The position numbers were made by a program, and so were the translations under genes. A DNA stretch of 64,000 nt from assembly GCA_005772955.1 (NCBI GenBank), contig SXID01000063.1, forward strand, positions 1 through 64,000, given 5' to 3'. Numbering within the stretch: the stretch's first letter is position 1; every line of letters begins with the position of its first letter. The notes below the pieces were generated by a model. The model made no database searches and was not told the DNA's origin. It saw only the letters and a program-made list of their open reading frames with translations. Below are positions 15,581-25,150 of the stretch, in pieces. Source of the DNA: Planctomycetia bacterium (GTDB lineage: Bacteria > Planctomycetota > Planctomycetia > Gemmatales > Gemmataceae).

Positions 15581-17884
15581 ATGGCAAATGTCCACTGCCT
15601 CAATTGCAAGTTTTCCTTGACCCTCGTTACTGGCTCAGCGGGGAATTCTCTCAATTGTCCGAAGTGCAACGAACTAATCCGCATCCCAAGCGATTCCGTC
15701 CCTCCGACTCCGATTTCGCTCCCTGACGACTCTCCCGAAGATAACGCGAATTATAATGTCAAAGATGCGAGAGGCGTCTCATTCAAAGATCGCTTGATCC
15801 GGATCGCCATCCCCCTTGGCTACATCCTGTTTGTCGTTGTGCCGTTGGTGTTCACCATTCGGTTTTTCGTCCAAATTAGTCAGGAAGCGGGACAGCAAGA
15901 AACATCCAAAGTTGCACCTGAAGGCGAAGCAAAGAAAACCCCGTCAATTCCGCCAATTCCCAAGTCTAAACGTGAGGGAAAATCCGCTCCTGTTGGGGTT
16001 GTCATTCCTCCAAAATCCGCTCCTGTTGGGGTTGTCATTCCTCCAAAAACCGACTTGCCCAACATCCTTCCTGCTCCGAGAGATTTGGGGGCTGAACTGG
16101 AGGCACTGGTTGTGGCGGCCAGAGACCCAGACCCTGCTGTTCGTAGCCAAAGTGCAAGAGCATTGGGTGTATTCCTCGGGAAGAAAGACACGCTTATCCG
16201 TCGAAAGGCTGCCGAGACGTTGGCCGAAATGGGAGCCGACGCAGAACCTTCCTTGGCCGCATTGCGTGATGCGGTGCAAGACCCCGACGACGAAGTGCAA
16301 AAATTCGCGAAGCAATCGCTGGACAAGTGGATGGTCGCTGGTCGTAAGGCTCAGCAACTCGAAGCTCTGGTAAAAGACCTGAAGGCGAAGGAACCCGAGG
16401 CCCGAGTCAAAGCGCTTCACAAGATCGCCGCATTCGGGGCTGATGGAATCATTGTGAGCGATTCCGTGATCGAAATGATGCGGGACAAAGAGAAAGCGGT
16501 GCAGGATGCCGCTGTGGAAACGCTTAACAAAGTGAATCCAAACGCAGAGATAATTACGCTGTGCGCGATCGGATTGCAGGCGAGGGATGCAAAGTCGCGA
16601 ATCAAGACCCTTGAACAGATTGAGGCTCTCGGTCCCAAAGGGAAGATCGTCAGCGAATTGGTGATCGGGGCGATGTTTGACAAAGGCGAAGGGGTTCAGG
16701 TCGCCGCTTTCAAAACGCTCGGACAGGTGAACCCGGCGTTACACGCTCACGTCGTCGCGCTCTTCCACGGCTCTCCAGACGAACGACGCAAAGCCCTCAC
16801 TTCGCTTGGGGAATTGGCGTCGGAGGCAGCCTGCACTATCCCACTGTTGCTGGTCTGCAACGACAAACCCAAACTGTGGGGAAACGAACCCCACTTTGAT
16901 CTCTTTCCAACGATTGTCAAGATTGCCCCGCGGAACAAACGACTCGCGGCGGCCGTTCTCGGTGTGATCGCTGCTCCAAACCCAGGAGGTGAAACCGCTC
17001 TTACAACTCGACGGCTTGCGGGAATCACCCAACTGGATGTCATCGAAGCATCCATCGAGGAGAAAATCGCGGCGCTCCAGGTGGCGACGAGCGACAACCA
17101 TACCCTTCCTCAGGTGTTTAAGGCATGGGAGAAGGTTGCTCCGAAGGATAAACGATATACCGCCGCTGTGTTGGGTTGCATTACAGCTCCAAAGCCAAAT
17201 CCTGATCGTCTCAGCGCCGGGATTGCTTCTTTGGATGTGATTGATGCGACAATCGAGGAGCAAGTTGTTGCGTTGCACGTGGCGATAAGCAATGGCTCCG
17301 CCGGTTCCGTAGTATTTGAAGCGTTACGCAAGATCGCTCCGAAGGATAAGCGGTTCGCTGCTGCCGTCCTCGCCACTGTCGCTGTACCGAATCCGAATTA
17401 TGAGAGCGTGCTCAGGGTCAAGCGGCTTGCGGGAATCGCCCAATTCGATGTGATCGATGCGACTCTCGAAGAGAAGGTTGGTGCGCTAGTGCTGGCGATG
17501 AGCGACAATGGGACGGTATCCCAAGTCTTCGCGGAACTTGGGAAACTTGCCCCGAAGGACAAACGATTCATCGCCGCTGTCCTCAATTCGGTTGAGGCAC
17601 CCAACCCAGATTCTACTCTGGCAATCCGAGAGCGACGACTCGCCGGAATTGCTCAACTGAATGTGATCGACGCGACGACACAGCAGAAAGTGAAGGTGCT
17701 GGAGACTGCCATGAAGGACAAAGGAACACTCCCCACAGTTCTGAAGACGCTGGCGGAGTACGGCGCGCATGCAAAGTCAGCGCTGCCTGCGATAAAGGAG
17801 CTGAAATCATCCATGAACGAGGCAGTGCGTAGCGCCGCTATCACAGCGATTGTAAAGATCGAGACCGCCCTCGCTGAGAAATAA
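15581..17884 (+). CDS. Membrane-anchored zinc-ribbon/HEAT-type repeat protein with tandem 70-residue units
   Basis: 767 residues from ATG 15581. Residues 5-33 hold a zinc ribbon (CLNCKF and CPKCNELI), residues about 70-100 a membrane helix (IRIAIPLGYILFVVVPLVF), then a proline-rich linker containing a perfect 11-residue tandem duplication (KSAPVGVVIPP). Residues about 165-440 are HEAT/armadillo-type helices (DPDPAVRSQSARALGVFLGK). From about 445 to 735 there are four tandem units of 66-72 residues with the core (K/I)APKDKR..AAVL...PNP, then RLAGIAQ.DVIDATIEEKV.AL. Base composition is visibly less GC-rich than neighbouring genes, hinting at acquisition or relaxed constraint. Function unknown; a cytoplasmic ribbon with an exported protein-binding solenoid, or the reverse, is possible. 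Confidence 0.8.
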   Translation: MANVHCLNCKFSLTLVTGSAGNSLNCPKCNELIRIPSDSVPPTPISLPDDSPEDNANYNVKDARGVSFKDRLIRIAIPLGYILFVVVPLVFTIRFFVQISQEAGQQETSKVAPEGEAKKTPSIPPIPKSKREGKSAPVGVVIPPKSAPVGVVIPPKTDLPNILPAPRDLGAELEALVVAARDPDPAVRSQSARALGVFLGKKDTLIRRKAAETLAEMGADAEPSLAALRDAVQDPDDEVQKFAKQSLDKWMVAGRKAQQLEALVKDLKAKEPEARVKALHKIAAFGADGIIVSDSVIEMMRDKEKAVQDAAVETLNKVNPNAEIITLCAIGLQARDAKSRIKTLEQIEALGPKGKIVSELVIGAMFDKGEGVQVAAFKTLGQVNPALHAHVVALFHGSPDERRKALTSLGELASEAACTIPLLLVCNDKPKLWGNEPHFDLFPTIVKIAPRNKRLAAAVLGVIAAPNPGGETALTTRRLAGITQLDVIEASIEEKIAALQVATSDNHTLPQVFKAWEKVAPKDKRYTAAVLGCITAPKPNPDRLSAGIASLDVIDATIEEQVVALHVAISNGSAGSVVFEALRKIAPKDKRFAAAVLATVAVPNPNYESVLRVKRLAGIAQFDVIDATLEEKVGALVLAMSDNGTVSQVFAELGKLAPKDKRFIAAVLNSVEAPNPDSTLAIRERRLAGIAQLNVIDATTQQKVKVLETAMKDKGTLPTVLKTLAEYGAHAKSALPAIKELKSSMNEAVRSAAITAIVKIETALAEK
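15979..16044 (+). repeat. Perfect 33-bp tandem duplication in the HEAT-type gene
   Basis: Two identical 33-base units (15979-16011 and 16012-16044), each starting AAAATCCGCTCCTG, encode KSAPVGVVIPP twice. Identity at every base implies a recent duplication, and the unit length keeps the frame. Confidence 0.92.
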
Positions 17885-17963
17885 TCGACCCGGCTGGGCG
17901 CCGGTCAACCGGGCGTACCGATCCACCACAACACAGGCACCGACCGCCACCACCCCGTCTGGG

Positions 17964-18728
17964 TCACCCCGCGGTGCCGGTAATGACACTGCGCCATTCG
18001 GCCGGGAACGTCTGCCACGCTGCCTGATACGTCGCCTCCACCGGGACGTTGACGTACCGCTCGGTGTTCAGGAACAATGGCTTGTCCGGCAGCGCGTCGC
18101 CGACCGCGACTGGGTTCACAAACGCCGTCAGGTCTTCACCAGAGCAGTACGCCACGAGCGTTAGCGGCTTCTCCGGCGACAGCGCGAACGGCTTGCCGGT
18201 CATTGCTTCCCAGATCGCCGCGTGGACGCCGTTCGGGTCGCGCTTCCCCGGTGGGAACGGGTCGATCACGATCAGGTGAATCCCTTCGTTCAACACCCCG
18301 CACGCCTTGCTCACGAACGACTCGAAACTCGACGTACTCGCCTTGTTGCCCGGCGAAATCAGTTCGATCACCGCGATCATTTGGTGGTCGCTGACGTGCC
18401 GGATCGTCAACCGTCGCTGCCCATGCGAAGACGGCATACGCTTCTCTTTCGCCTCGATCTGCGCCTTCGGCCTCGCCTCCGCGACCGCGACGCTCCCCGC
18501 TGCCGGTAAGCCGTTATGCGGTGCGCCGTTGGTGCCCGCACCGTTTGCGCCGGGGTGTTGGACTGCAAGCACATCCGGGCCGAAGGTGTGCATCGTCTGC
18601 TCCGCGAGGGCGTAATACCCCTTCGGCAACCCACCCATATTGAGCGCGTCGGCCACCGCGAAAATCCAGCGGCCGTGGAAGTGGTGGTAGATTCCGGCTT
18701 CCACTCGCGTCCAGTCGTGTATCGGCAT
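17964..18728 (-). CDS. DUF4058 family protein
   Basis: 254 residues, ATG start. Begins with the family's characteristic MPIHDWTRVEAGIYHHFHGRW and continues with GYYALAEQTMHTFGPDVLAV, a short variable linker, then RRLTIRHVSDHQMIAVIELI, SPGNKASTSSFESFVSKACG and LIVIDPFPPGKRDPNG. The length is usual for DUF4058, a family common in planctomycetes and cyanobacteria and often present in many copies. The V.EL.SPGNK pattern is reminiscent of a PD-(D/E)XK-like core, but no activity is established. No signal peptide, so cytoplasmic. The upstream DUF1501 gene ends 23 bases before this start on the same strand, so they may share a transcript. Confidence 0.88.
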   Translation of the reverse strand: MPIHDWTRVEAGIYHHFHGRWIFAVADALNMGGLPKGYYALAEQTMHTFGPDVLAVQHPGANGAGTNGAPHNGLPAAGSVAVAEARPKAQIEAKEKRMPSSHGQRRLTIRHVSDHQMIAVIELISPGNKASTSSFESFVSKACGVLNEGIHLIVIDPFPPGKRDPNGVHAAIWEAMTGKPFALSPEKPLTLVAYCSGEDLTAFVNPVAVGDALPDKPLFLNTERYVNVPVEATYQAAWQTFPAEWRSVITGTAG

Positions 18729-18751
18729 CGTGTTCCCTCCGTGGTTCCATT

Positions 18752-20182
18752 CTAACCCAACAGCGCGCGGATCGGGCGGCCGGTGCAGAGCGTGTACGGC
18801 TTGTTCTGCGTGTCGTGCAGCTCCGTCGCGGGGTCGATGCCGAGCGCTTCATAAATCGTCGCGGCGATGTCCTCCGGGCCAACCGGGTTCTCCCGTGGGA
18901 AAGATGCCGTGCGGTCGCTGGAGCCGTACACCGCGCCGCCGGGAATGCCGCCACCGGCGAACAACACCGTGTAGCAGTACGGCCAGTGGTCGCGCCCGTT
19001 GCCCTTCGCCGCACCCGCGCCGCTCGTCACGAAGCCGATCTTCGGCGTGCGACCGAACTCGCCCATCACAACCACGAGAGTTTCGTCGAGCAGGCCGCGT
19101 GTGTGCATGTCGGAGATCAGCGCCGAGAACGCCTGGTCGAACGGCGGGCACAGCGACTTCTTCATCAGCCCGAAGTGGTCGCGGTGCGTGTCCCACGCTT
19201 GATCGATGCGCCGACCGGTCATCACGGTCACCAGCCGCACCCCGGCTTCGACCAGCCGGCGCGCCATCAAGAACGTCTGGCCGATGTGCGGCAACCCGCC
19301 GAACTTCCGCGCCTCGATCGCGCGGTCGCTGCCGGGGTCGGTGCCGTAGCGCTCGCGGAGCTTTTGGGGTTCGCGCGTCAGGTCGAATGCACGACGCGCA
19401 TCTGGGGACGTGACCACTTCCACCGCTTGCCGCTGGAAGACACTCATCCGCGACGCCGCAAGCGACTCGGCGCGTTTCGCAATCGCTGCGTCCAGTGCGT
19501 TGCGAAGGTCGTCGCGCGCGGCGAGACGGTCGAGCGGTACGTCGGGGAGAAGGTCGAGACCGGGCACGCCGAAGTCCGGTAAGCTCGGGTCGCCGGTCAC
19601 GAACGGGTCGCACTTCGCTCCGAGAAACCCGCCCTTCTGCCCGCCGATGTCCACGCCGTTGTTCCACTGATATTCCGGAAGCAACACGTAAGGCGGGATC
19701 GCTTTCTCCACGGGTCGCAGTTTCGCCATCACCGCGCCAAACGGTGGGAACGTGCTCAGCGAGTCGGCCTGAATAAGCTTCGAGCCGTCGGCCGGGTGCT
19801 TGCCGGTGAGCATGTAGAACGCACCGGCGTTGTGGTCGTTCACGCCGTGATGAACCGACCGCACCTGTGCGAAGTGATGCATCTCTCGCGACGTGAGTGG
19901 GAGCAGTTCGCCCACGGTGACGCCGGACACGCTCGACTTGATTGGCCGAAACTCTCCTCGCACTTCGGCCGGCGCGTCGGGCTTCAAGTCCCACATTTCA
20001 AGATGGCTCGGACCGCCGTCCATGAAGATGAGCAGGCACGACTTCGCTTTGGATTTGGGTTTCGCGCTGGCCAGGAGTTGAGACAAGCTCAGTCCGCCGA
20101 CGGCGAGACCGCCGGCGCGAAGGAACTCGCGCCGCGACCAATCAGAACAGTTGCGCGACGGCCGACCGGAGAGCGAGAGCAT
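18752..20182 (-). CDS. Exported DUF1501 protein (sulfatase-like fold)
   Basis: 476 residues from ATG 20182, chosen over the ORF's outermost start because it leads directly into a twin-arginine leader (SRREFLRAGGLAVGGLSLSQL). DUF1501 hallmarks follow: KSCLLIFMDGGPSHLEMWDLKP, FRPIKSSVSGVTVGELLPL, HHGVNDHNAGAFYMLTG, MARRLVEAGVRLVTVM, WDTHRDHF and VVVMGEFGRTPKI. The family resembles alkaline phosphatase/sulfatase folds (DGGPSH near the metal site) but lacks a proven substrate. Usually DUF1501 genes follow a DUF1549/DUF1553 gene, as at 31.3-35.1 kb; this copy has no such partner. Likely periplasmic after Tat export in folded form. Confidence 0.9.
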   Translation of the reverse strand: MLSLSGRPSRNCSDWSRREFLRAGGLAVGGLSLSQLLASAKPKSKAKSCLLIFMDGGPSHLEMWDLKPDAPAEVRGEFRPIKSSVSGVTVGELLPLTSREMHHFAQVRSVHHGVNDHNAGAFYMLTGKHPADGSKLIQADSLSTFPPFGAVMAKLRPVEKAIPPYVLLPEYQWNNGVDIGGQKGGFLGAKCDPFVTGDPSLPDFGVPGLDLLPDVPLDRLAARDDLRNALDAAIAKRAESLAASRMSVFQRQAVEVVTSPDARRAFDLTREPQKLRERYGTDPGSDRAIEARKFGGLPHIGQTFLMARRLVEAGVRLVTVMTGRRIDQAWDTHRDHFGLMKKSLCPPFDQAFSALISDMHTRGLLDETLVVVMGEFGRTPKIGFVTSGAGAAKGNGRDHWPYCYTVLFAGGGIPGGAVYGSSDRTASFPRENPVGPEDIAATIYEALGIDPATELHDTQNKPYTLCTGRPIRALLG

Positions 20183-20254
20183 GGCGTGGCACTCGTGACG
20201 CGAGCAGTACGCCACTCAGAGTACCGCCGGTCACGCTCAGTGCAAGCGTTCGCG

Positions 20255-21973
20255 TCACCACAGCGTGCGCCGACTCTCGGCGAGGAGTTCCGGCGGCGCG
20301 GGCGGGGTGGTCGCGTGGAACGTCACGCGGTAAAGCGTGCGCCGGTAGCCGGCGTGCGGTTCGAGACGGGTATAGACGCTCTCCAGAACGGGTTCTACCG
20401 TGCCGATGACAGCCAACTCAGGCGCGTCCTGCCGGCGCGCGAGGACGAACGTCGTCGCTCGCCCGCCCGCCTTCTCCTTCAAGTCCCATGGGTCGCGAAT
20501 CAGCGTGCCGGAGTGCGGCGTGTGGTACAGCACCCAGAACGTCTCAAGCGGGCGAATCCAGTCGTAGCACACGTAGACCGGCTCGCCATGCGGCACGATC
20601 TCCGCCGTGCGTCGGAGCATCGCGGCGTCGTGCGCGTAGGCGTCGCGGGCCGCGGCGCGGAAGCAGGTCCACTCCGAGTACGCGACCGCACACACGAGCA
20701 CCACACCAACGAACGCCGCGCGCGGGTTCGGGTGAAACACGAACCGCACGTACGCGAACGCGAGTACCGGCAGCGAGACGGCTGCGCCTAGCGCGAACCA
20801 TTCGGGGAGATCGATCCGCGCGCGGTACTTCAGGAACGCGGCGCTGGTTGCGACCGCGACGAGCGCCGCCCACAGCCACGGGTTCCGCGCCCACGTCGGC
20901 ACGCGCTCGCGGGCGAGCTTCCACACCGCGACCGCGCCGCCCACGGAGAGAATCGCCCACGGTGCCATGCACTGGAGCAGGTAATGGTGATGCTTCCCGT
21001 CGGACACCGAGAACACTAAAGGAGGAAGGATCGCCCAGCACCACAGGAACCGTTCCGGTCCCGGCGCGGCCAACGCGGCCTTGCGGGTCTGCCACAGACC
21101 GACCAGCGCGGGCAGCGTCCAGGGCAGCAACACGAACGGCACGTTGACCGCGTAGTACCACCACGGTTCTTGCAGGTAGCCCTTGTTCAACCGACGGAAA
21201 TAGTGTTCCTGCCACAGATCCAGGATCTGCGGGTGTTGGGCGATCACCGCGATCGGCCACGCGAGTGCGACAACCGCCGCCGCGAGCCAGCCCCACACCC
21301 ACATGTAGCGCTTCGTTTGGCCCCACGAGCGGTTCCACAGCAGGTAGCCCGCGATCGGCAACCCGGCCATCACGGTGCCGAAGATCACGCCCTTCGCCAG
21401 ATTGGTCGCGCCGAGGAACGCGAAGAACGTGAGCACCAGCCACGGACGCGATCCGAAGAACGAACTGGATTCGCCTTCTCGCTCCGCGCGCGCGCCGAAC
21501 TCCAGACGCGCGAACACCGCGACCGTCGCGGTCACGATCAGGCACAGGAAGATGTCGGCTTCGGGGTTGCTTGCGTAGCCGTAGAACTCGTGCATGGTGG
21601 CGAAGATCGCGCCCGCCGCAAGTCCCGCGGCGCGGCCGTAGAAGATCGCCCCGGTGCTCGCGACGAGTAGCACGATGGGTATCGCGATGAGCACGGCGGC
21701 GAGGCGCGCGACCGCGTCGTTGGTAGACGTACCCGCGACCGCGTACACGGCACAGATGAACCAGTCCGGCGCAGGCGGGCGTTCGAGCCACGGTTCGCCG
21801 CCCACGCGGGGCACGATCCAGTCGCCGCTGGCCAGCATCTCACGGCTGTTCTGGGCCAGCACCGACTCGTGCCCGGTCAGCGTCTTCGCGAAGATCGCGC
21901 AGAACAGAAACAGCGCGAACGAGAACGCGGTGAGCAAGAGGTAGTCACGGCGGGTCAGTGGGTCCGCGGCCAT
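20255..21973 (-). CDS. ArnT-like membrane glycosyltransferase (PMT family)
   Basis: 572 residues from ATG 21973. N-terminal helix (LLLTAFSFALFLFCAIFA), then the first periplasmic loop with the glycosyltransferase family 39/83-type pattern GHESVLAQNSREMLASGDWIVPR and GEPWLERPPAPDWF (acidic E/D and the ERPP turn). About 10-12 further membrane helices follow, with DGKHHHYLLQCMAPWAI in the middle and a soluble C-terminal part of about 150 residues. Family members transfer a sugar from a polyprenyl-phosphate donor to lipid A, protein or other acceptors. The acceptor cannot be deduced. It lies 72 bases upstream of the DUF1501 gene, same strand. Confidence 0.85.
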   Translation of the reverse strand: MAADPLTRRDYLLLTAFSFALFLFCAIFAKTLTGHESVLAQNSREMLASGDWIVPRVGGEPWLERPPAPDWFICAVYAVAGTSTNDAVARLAAVLIAIPIVLLVASTGAIFYGRAAGLAAGAIFATMHEFYGYASNPEADIFLCLIVTATVAVFARLEFGARAEREGESSSFFGSRPWLVLTFFAFLGATNLAKGVIFGTVMAGLPIAGYLLWNRSWGQTKRYMWVWGWLAAAVVALAWPIAVIAQHPQILDLWQEHYFRRLNKGYLQEPWWYYAVNVPFVLLPWTLPALVGLWQTRKAALAAPGPERFLWCWAILPPLVFSVSDGKHHHYLLQCMAPWAILSVGGAVAVWKLARERVPTWARNPWLWAALVAVATSAAFLKYRARIDLPEWFALGAAVSLPVLAFAYVRFVFHPNPRAAFVGVVLVCAVAYSEWTCFRAAARDAYAHDAAMLRRTAEIVPHGEPVYVCYDWIRPLETFWVLYHTPHSGTLIRDPWDLKEKAGGRATTFVLARRQDAPELAVIGTVEPVLESVYTRLEPHAGYRRTLYRVTFHATTPPAPPELLAESRRTLW

Positions 21974-22371
21974 GCTTCGCTCCCAAACGTCCCGAACTTC
22001 GCAGCCCGCCGATAACCGTTCGGGCAAACCGTGTCAACGCGGGAAGTGGGGTGGTCGGTTTGGTCTTGGGAGTTGCGGAGGAGATCCGGCGTGAATCGTG
22101 CGCCCGCGTCTTCCGAACTGCCTGTCTTTCCCAGAATAGCGTGGCAGGACAGTCGCCCTTTTCGACACATCCGCTCCAAATCGTAATCTGCTTCAAGGAT
22201 CGGGTCTGGCTGTGCCGATTGTTTCGCTTAGCAGGACGACGTGCGTTGTCCGGGTTGGGGGCGGTGTATCGGGGGATACCCGCGGACCACGATTCGGAGT
22301 GCCGGGATCAGGGAGAGTGCTCGGCCTGTGGCCGCCTCGTCCCGCCACGGCTGGCAGAGCAGGAGCGTGCC
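21974..22371. other. Divergent intergenic region
   Basis: 398 bases between the glycosyltransferase start and the BBP7 start. It should hold promoters for both strands. A reading frame runs through it but has no protein-like character. No strong -10/-35 pair, operator or hairpin stood out; AGGAGCG at 22360-22366 is the ribosome site for the BBP7 gene. Confidence 0.5.
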
Positions 22372-24000
22372 ATGCGTAAGGGATTGTTGGGATCGATCGC
22401 GGCCCTGGTCGCCGGTGCGGGGGCAGCCTGGGGGCAACCTCCGGTCGCGCCGGGAGGCCCGCCCGTCGGGTTCCCCGGCGGATCCGGCGCGCCCGCGCCG
22501 CCGCTGGGCGGCCCGCCGACGTTCGGCGGGTTCCCAGGCAACGCGATCCCAGGTAACGCCGGGTTCGCGCCGGCGCCGCTGGTCATGCCACCGGGCAACT
22601 TCGGGCCGCCAGGCGACCCGCTGGGGCTTGGGCCTGTTGGGGGCTTCGGCCCGCCGCCCGGACCGATGTACCCGATGCCCGGCCCGTCCGGTGTCCAGTC
22701 GTTCCAGCCGGCCCCACCAATGCCCAACGCGGGTGGTTGGGGCGGACCGGGGGAAAATCTCGGGTACGGCGCCGCGCCACAGTGGTGGGTCGATAGTGAG
22801 TACCTGTTATGGTTCACCAAGGGCCAACCGGTCCTGCACCCACTGCTGACCACCAGCGCGCCAGTGGACATGGGCGTCCTCGGCGCGGCGAGTACAACCA
22901 CACTCGTGGACCGCGGATCGCTGGGCTACAACGTGATTAGCGGTTTGCGGATGACGGCGGGGTTCTTCGGTGACGCCGACCGCCGGTTCGGGTTCAACAT
23001 GACCGGGTTCTTCACCGAGCGCCGGTCCAACATCCAGAACTTTGGCGGGTTGGGGAACGTGGCGGGCGTCCCGATTCTGGCCCGACCGATCGTGGATGCG
23101 AACCTGGCCACGTCCACCATCGTGCTCTCGGGACCAGACTTCGGCCCGGCTAGCGTGCAGGTCGGAACCAACACTTCCACGTACAGCATCGAACCGTCGG
23201 CGGTGTGGAATCTGTACCGGTCCGGCCCCGGCTCGCGTATGGTCTGGTCGCTCGACTTCATGGCCGGCTACCGGTTCTTCCAGCTCAAGGAAGAACTCTG
23301 GATTAGCAGTTACACGGCCCTGAACGGGACCACCGTACTCCCGATCTTCCAGACCGGACCGTTCGGGGTCATCACCCTCGTTGGGAGCCAGTCCAACCCG
23401 GCGCAGGCCAACTTCGGCGGGGTCATCGCGCAGACGCCGTGTTTCCTCGATGTCCGCGACAGGTTCAAGGCCACCAACCAGTTCAACGGGCTTGGTTTTG
23501 GGCTCCGCAGCGAGGCTCGCTACGGAATGGTGACCGCCAGTGCGAACGCCAAGATCTCGGTCGGTAACATGCACCAGCGTCTGGAGATCTTCGGTGGTAG
23601 CGCGTTCTACGACCCCACGGGGGTTTCCGGGGCGCAGGTGATCAACGCTCTCGTCCCCGGTGTCGGTGGCGGGCGTGGGGCTTCCTACGGTGGCGTTCTG
23701 GCCTCGGGCGCCAACATCGGCACTTTCGACAGTGACCGGTTCTCGTTCCTCCCGGAATTTGGCGCCACGGTTGGAATCGCGCTCACCAAGGGGTTGACCG
23801 GCTATCTCGGGATGAACTTCCTGTACATGCCGGACGTGATCCGACCGGGGAACCAGGCGAACCCGACCGTCAGCAGCGCCGCGATCCCGTTCGGTTCGAA
23901 CTTCGGTGCTCCCGGCGGGATCCGCGCCGAGCGGATGCTGTTCGACCAGAGCGACTGCTGGTTGGGTGGCATCAGCTTAGGTCTCCAACTCCGGTACTGA
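22372..24000 (+). CDS. BBP7-family outer-membrane beta-barrel protein
   Basis: 542 residues. ATG 22372 follows AGGAGCG and opens a signal peptide ([18 protein letters not shown]). Residues about 20-135 are rich in Pro and Gly ([15 protein letters not shown]). The barrel part begins with [17 protein letters not shown], the usual opening of the planctomycete BBP7 family, and continues with alternating short strands ([36 protein letters not shown]-like segments, [47 protein letters not shown]) and ends in an aromatic-basic tail (LQLRY). Role: an integral outer-membrane protein; pore or adhesion function is not established. Confidence 0.87.
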   Translation: MRKGLLGSIAALVAGAGAAWGQPPVAPGGPPVGFPGGSGAPAPPLGGPPTFGGFPGNAIPGNAGFAPAPLVMPPGNFGPPGDPLGLGPVGGFGPPPGPMYPMPGPSGVQSFQPAPPMPNAGGWGGPGENLGYGAAPQWWVDSEYLLWFTKGQPVLHPLLTTSAPVDMGVLGAASTTTLVDRGSLGYNVISGLRMTAGFFGDADRRFGFNMTGFFTERRSNIQNFGGLGNVAGVPILARPIVDANLATSTIVLSGPDFGPASVQVGTNTSTYSIEPSAVWNLYRSGPGSRMVWSLDFMAGYRFFQLKEELWISSYTALNGTTVLPIFQTGPFGVITLVGSQSNPAQANFGGVIAQTPCFLDVRDRFKATNQFNGLGFGLRSEARYGMVTASANAKISVGNMHQRLEIFGGSAFYDPTGVSGAQVINALVPGVGGGRGASYGGVLASGANIGTFDSDRFSFLPEFGATVGIALTKGLTGYLGMNFLYMPDVIRPGNQANPTVSSAAIPFGSNFGAPGGIRAERMLFDQSDCWLGGISLGLQLRY

Positions 24001-24139
24001 TCCCCCTAATGAACGCACGCTCTCCGCTCGCGGTGACGAACCGCGGGCGGCTCTGTTCGTGGAAAGGCGGAAGGCGGAACGCGGAACGCGGAATATAAAA
24101 CACAAAGTGTTCCGCACTCCGCATTGTTCAAGGACCGCG

Positions 24140-25015
24140 ATGGAAAACGTGCTGAAGTTGGGGCTACCCGCCGGGTCGCTGCAAGAGGCGACCGCCGAAC
24201 TGTTCCGCAAGGCCGGGTACAAGATCACCTTTCCGTCGCGCAGTTACTACCCCGTGATCGACGACCCAGAGTTGCACTGCACGCTCATTCGCGCGCAAGA
24301 GATGGGCCGCTACGTCGCCGATGGCTCGCTCGACTGCGGGTTGACCGGGCACGACTGGATTGTTGAAAGCGACGCACACATCACCGAACTGGCCGAACTC
24401 GTCTTCAGCAAGGTGAGCCGCCGCCCGGTGCGGTGGGTACTCGCGGTGCCTAACGATTCACCCATCCAGGGACCGAAGGACTTGGAAGGCAAACGCATCG
24501 CCACGGAAGTGGTGAACATCACCAGGAAGTGGCTTGCCTCTCACGGCGTGACCGCGAACGTCGAGTTCAGTTGGGGGGCGACCGAGGTGAAGCCGCCCAA
24601 GTTCGCGGATGCGATCGTCGAAGTCACCGAGACCGGCAGTTCGCTCCGCGCGAACGGATTGCGCATCGTGTGCGATCTGCTTAGCAGCACGACGCGGTTC
24701 GTCGCCAACCCCGTCGCGGCGGCCGACCCGTGGAAGCGTCAGAAGATGGACGACCTCATTCTCATGCTGAAGGGCGCAATGGCGGCCGAGGGAAAGGTCG
24801 GGCTGATGATGAACGTGCGCCGCGCCGACCTCGCACGCGTCCTCTCGCAACTCCCGGCGCTGAAGAACCCAACCATCGCGCCGCTGGCCGACCAAGACTT
24901 CGTCGCGGTGAACACGATCATCGACGAGGACACCGTGCGGCACATCATTCCGCAACTGAAGGCCGCTGGTGCCAGCGGTATCGTCGAGTACCCGCTCACC
25001 AAGATCATTGATTGA
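24140..25015 (+). CDS. hisG: ATP phosphoribosyltransferase, long form
   Basis: 291 residues from ATG 24140. First step of histidine synthesis: ATP plus PRPP to phosphoribosyl-ATP. Motifs: [20 protein letters not shown], the [20 protein letters not shown] segment, and the PRPP-binding loop region [15 protein letters not shown]. The C-terminal 75 residues ([48 protein letters not shown]) are the ACT-like regulatory domain of the long, hexameric, histidine-inhibited form, so HisZ is not required. No other his gene is nearby. The upstream 60 bases hold short GCGGAAC repeats. The stop codon lies inside a perfect 25-bp inverted repeat. Confidence 0.95.
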   Translation: MENVLKLGLPAGSLQEATAELFRKAGYKITFPSRSYYPVIDDPELHCTLIRAQEMGRYVADGSLDCGLTGHDWIVESDAHITELAELVFSKVSRRPVRWVLAVPNDSPIQGPKDLEGKRIATEVVNITRKWLASHGVTANVEFSWGATEVKPPKFADAIVEVTETGSSLRANGLRIVCDLLSSTTRFVANPVAAADPWKRQKMDDLILMLKGAMAAEGKVGLMMNVRRADLARVLSQLPALKNPTIAPLADQDFVAVNTIIDEDTVRHIIPQLKAAGASGIVEYPLTKIID

Positions 25016-25078
25016 GTCGAGGTTTTGTAGGGTGGGCCTGAGCAAAGCCTTGACCCACCCTACAAAACCTCGACTCAA
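25012..25078. repeat. Perfect 25-bp inverted repeat overlapping the hisG stop
   Basis: Arms 25012-25036 (TTGAGTCGAGGTTTTGTAGG then GTGGG) and 25054-25078 match at all 25 positions around a 17-base loop. The first arm includes the hisG TGA. The core GTAGGGTGGG...CCCACCCTAC resembles a dispersed palindromic repeat I recall from other genomes. Likely a transcript end for hisG, but there is no T-tract directly after. Confidence 0.88.
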
Positions 25079-25150
25079 CCCTTTCGCGATGTTCACCGGG
25101 CCGGTAAACTTTCTTCTACTCGGTCCTTCCGCCTTCTGAGCTAACCCGCC

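Noticed and set aside
21958-22371. Upstream extension of the BBP7 frame
   Set aside because: The first 138 codons overlap the divergent gene's start and lack leader features; ATG 22372 has a good ribosome site and signal peptide.
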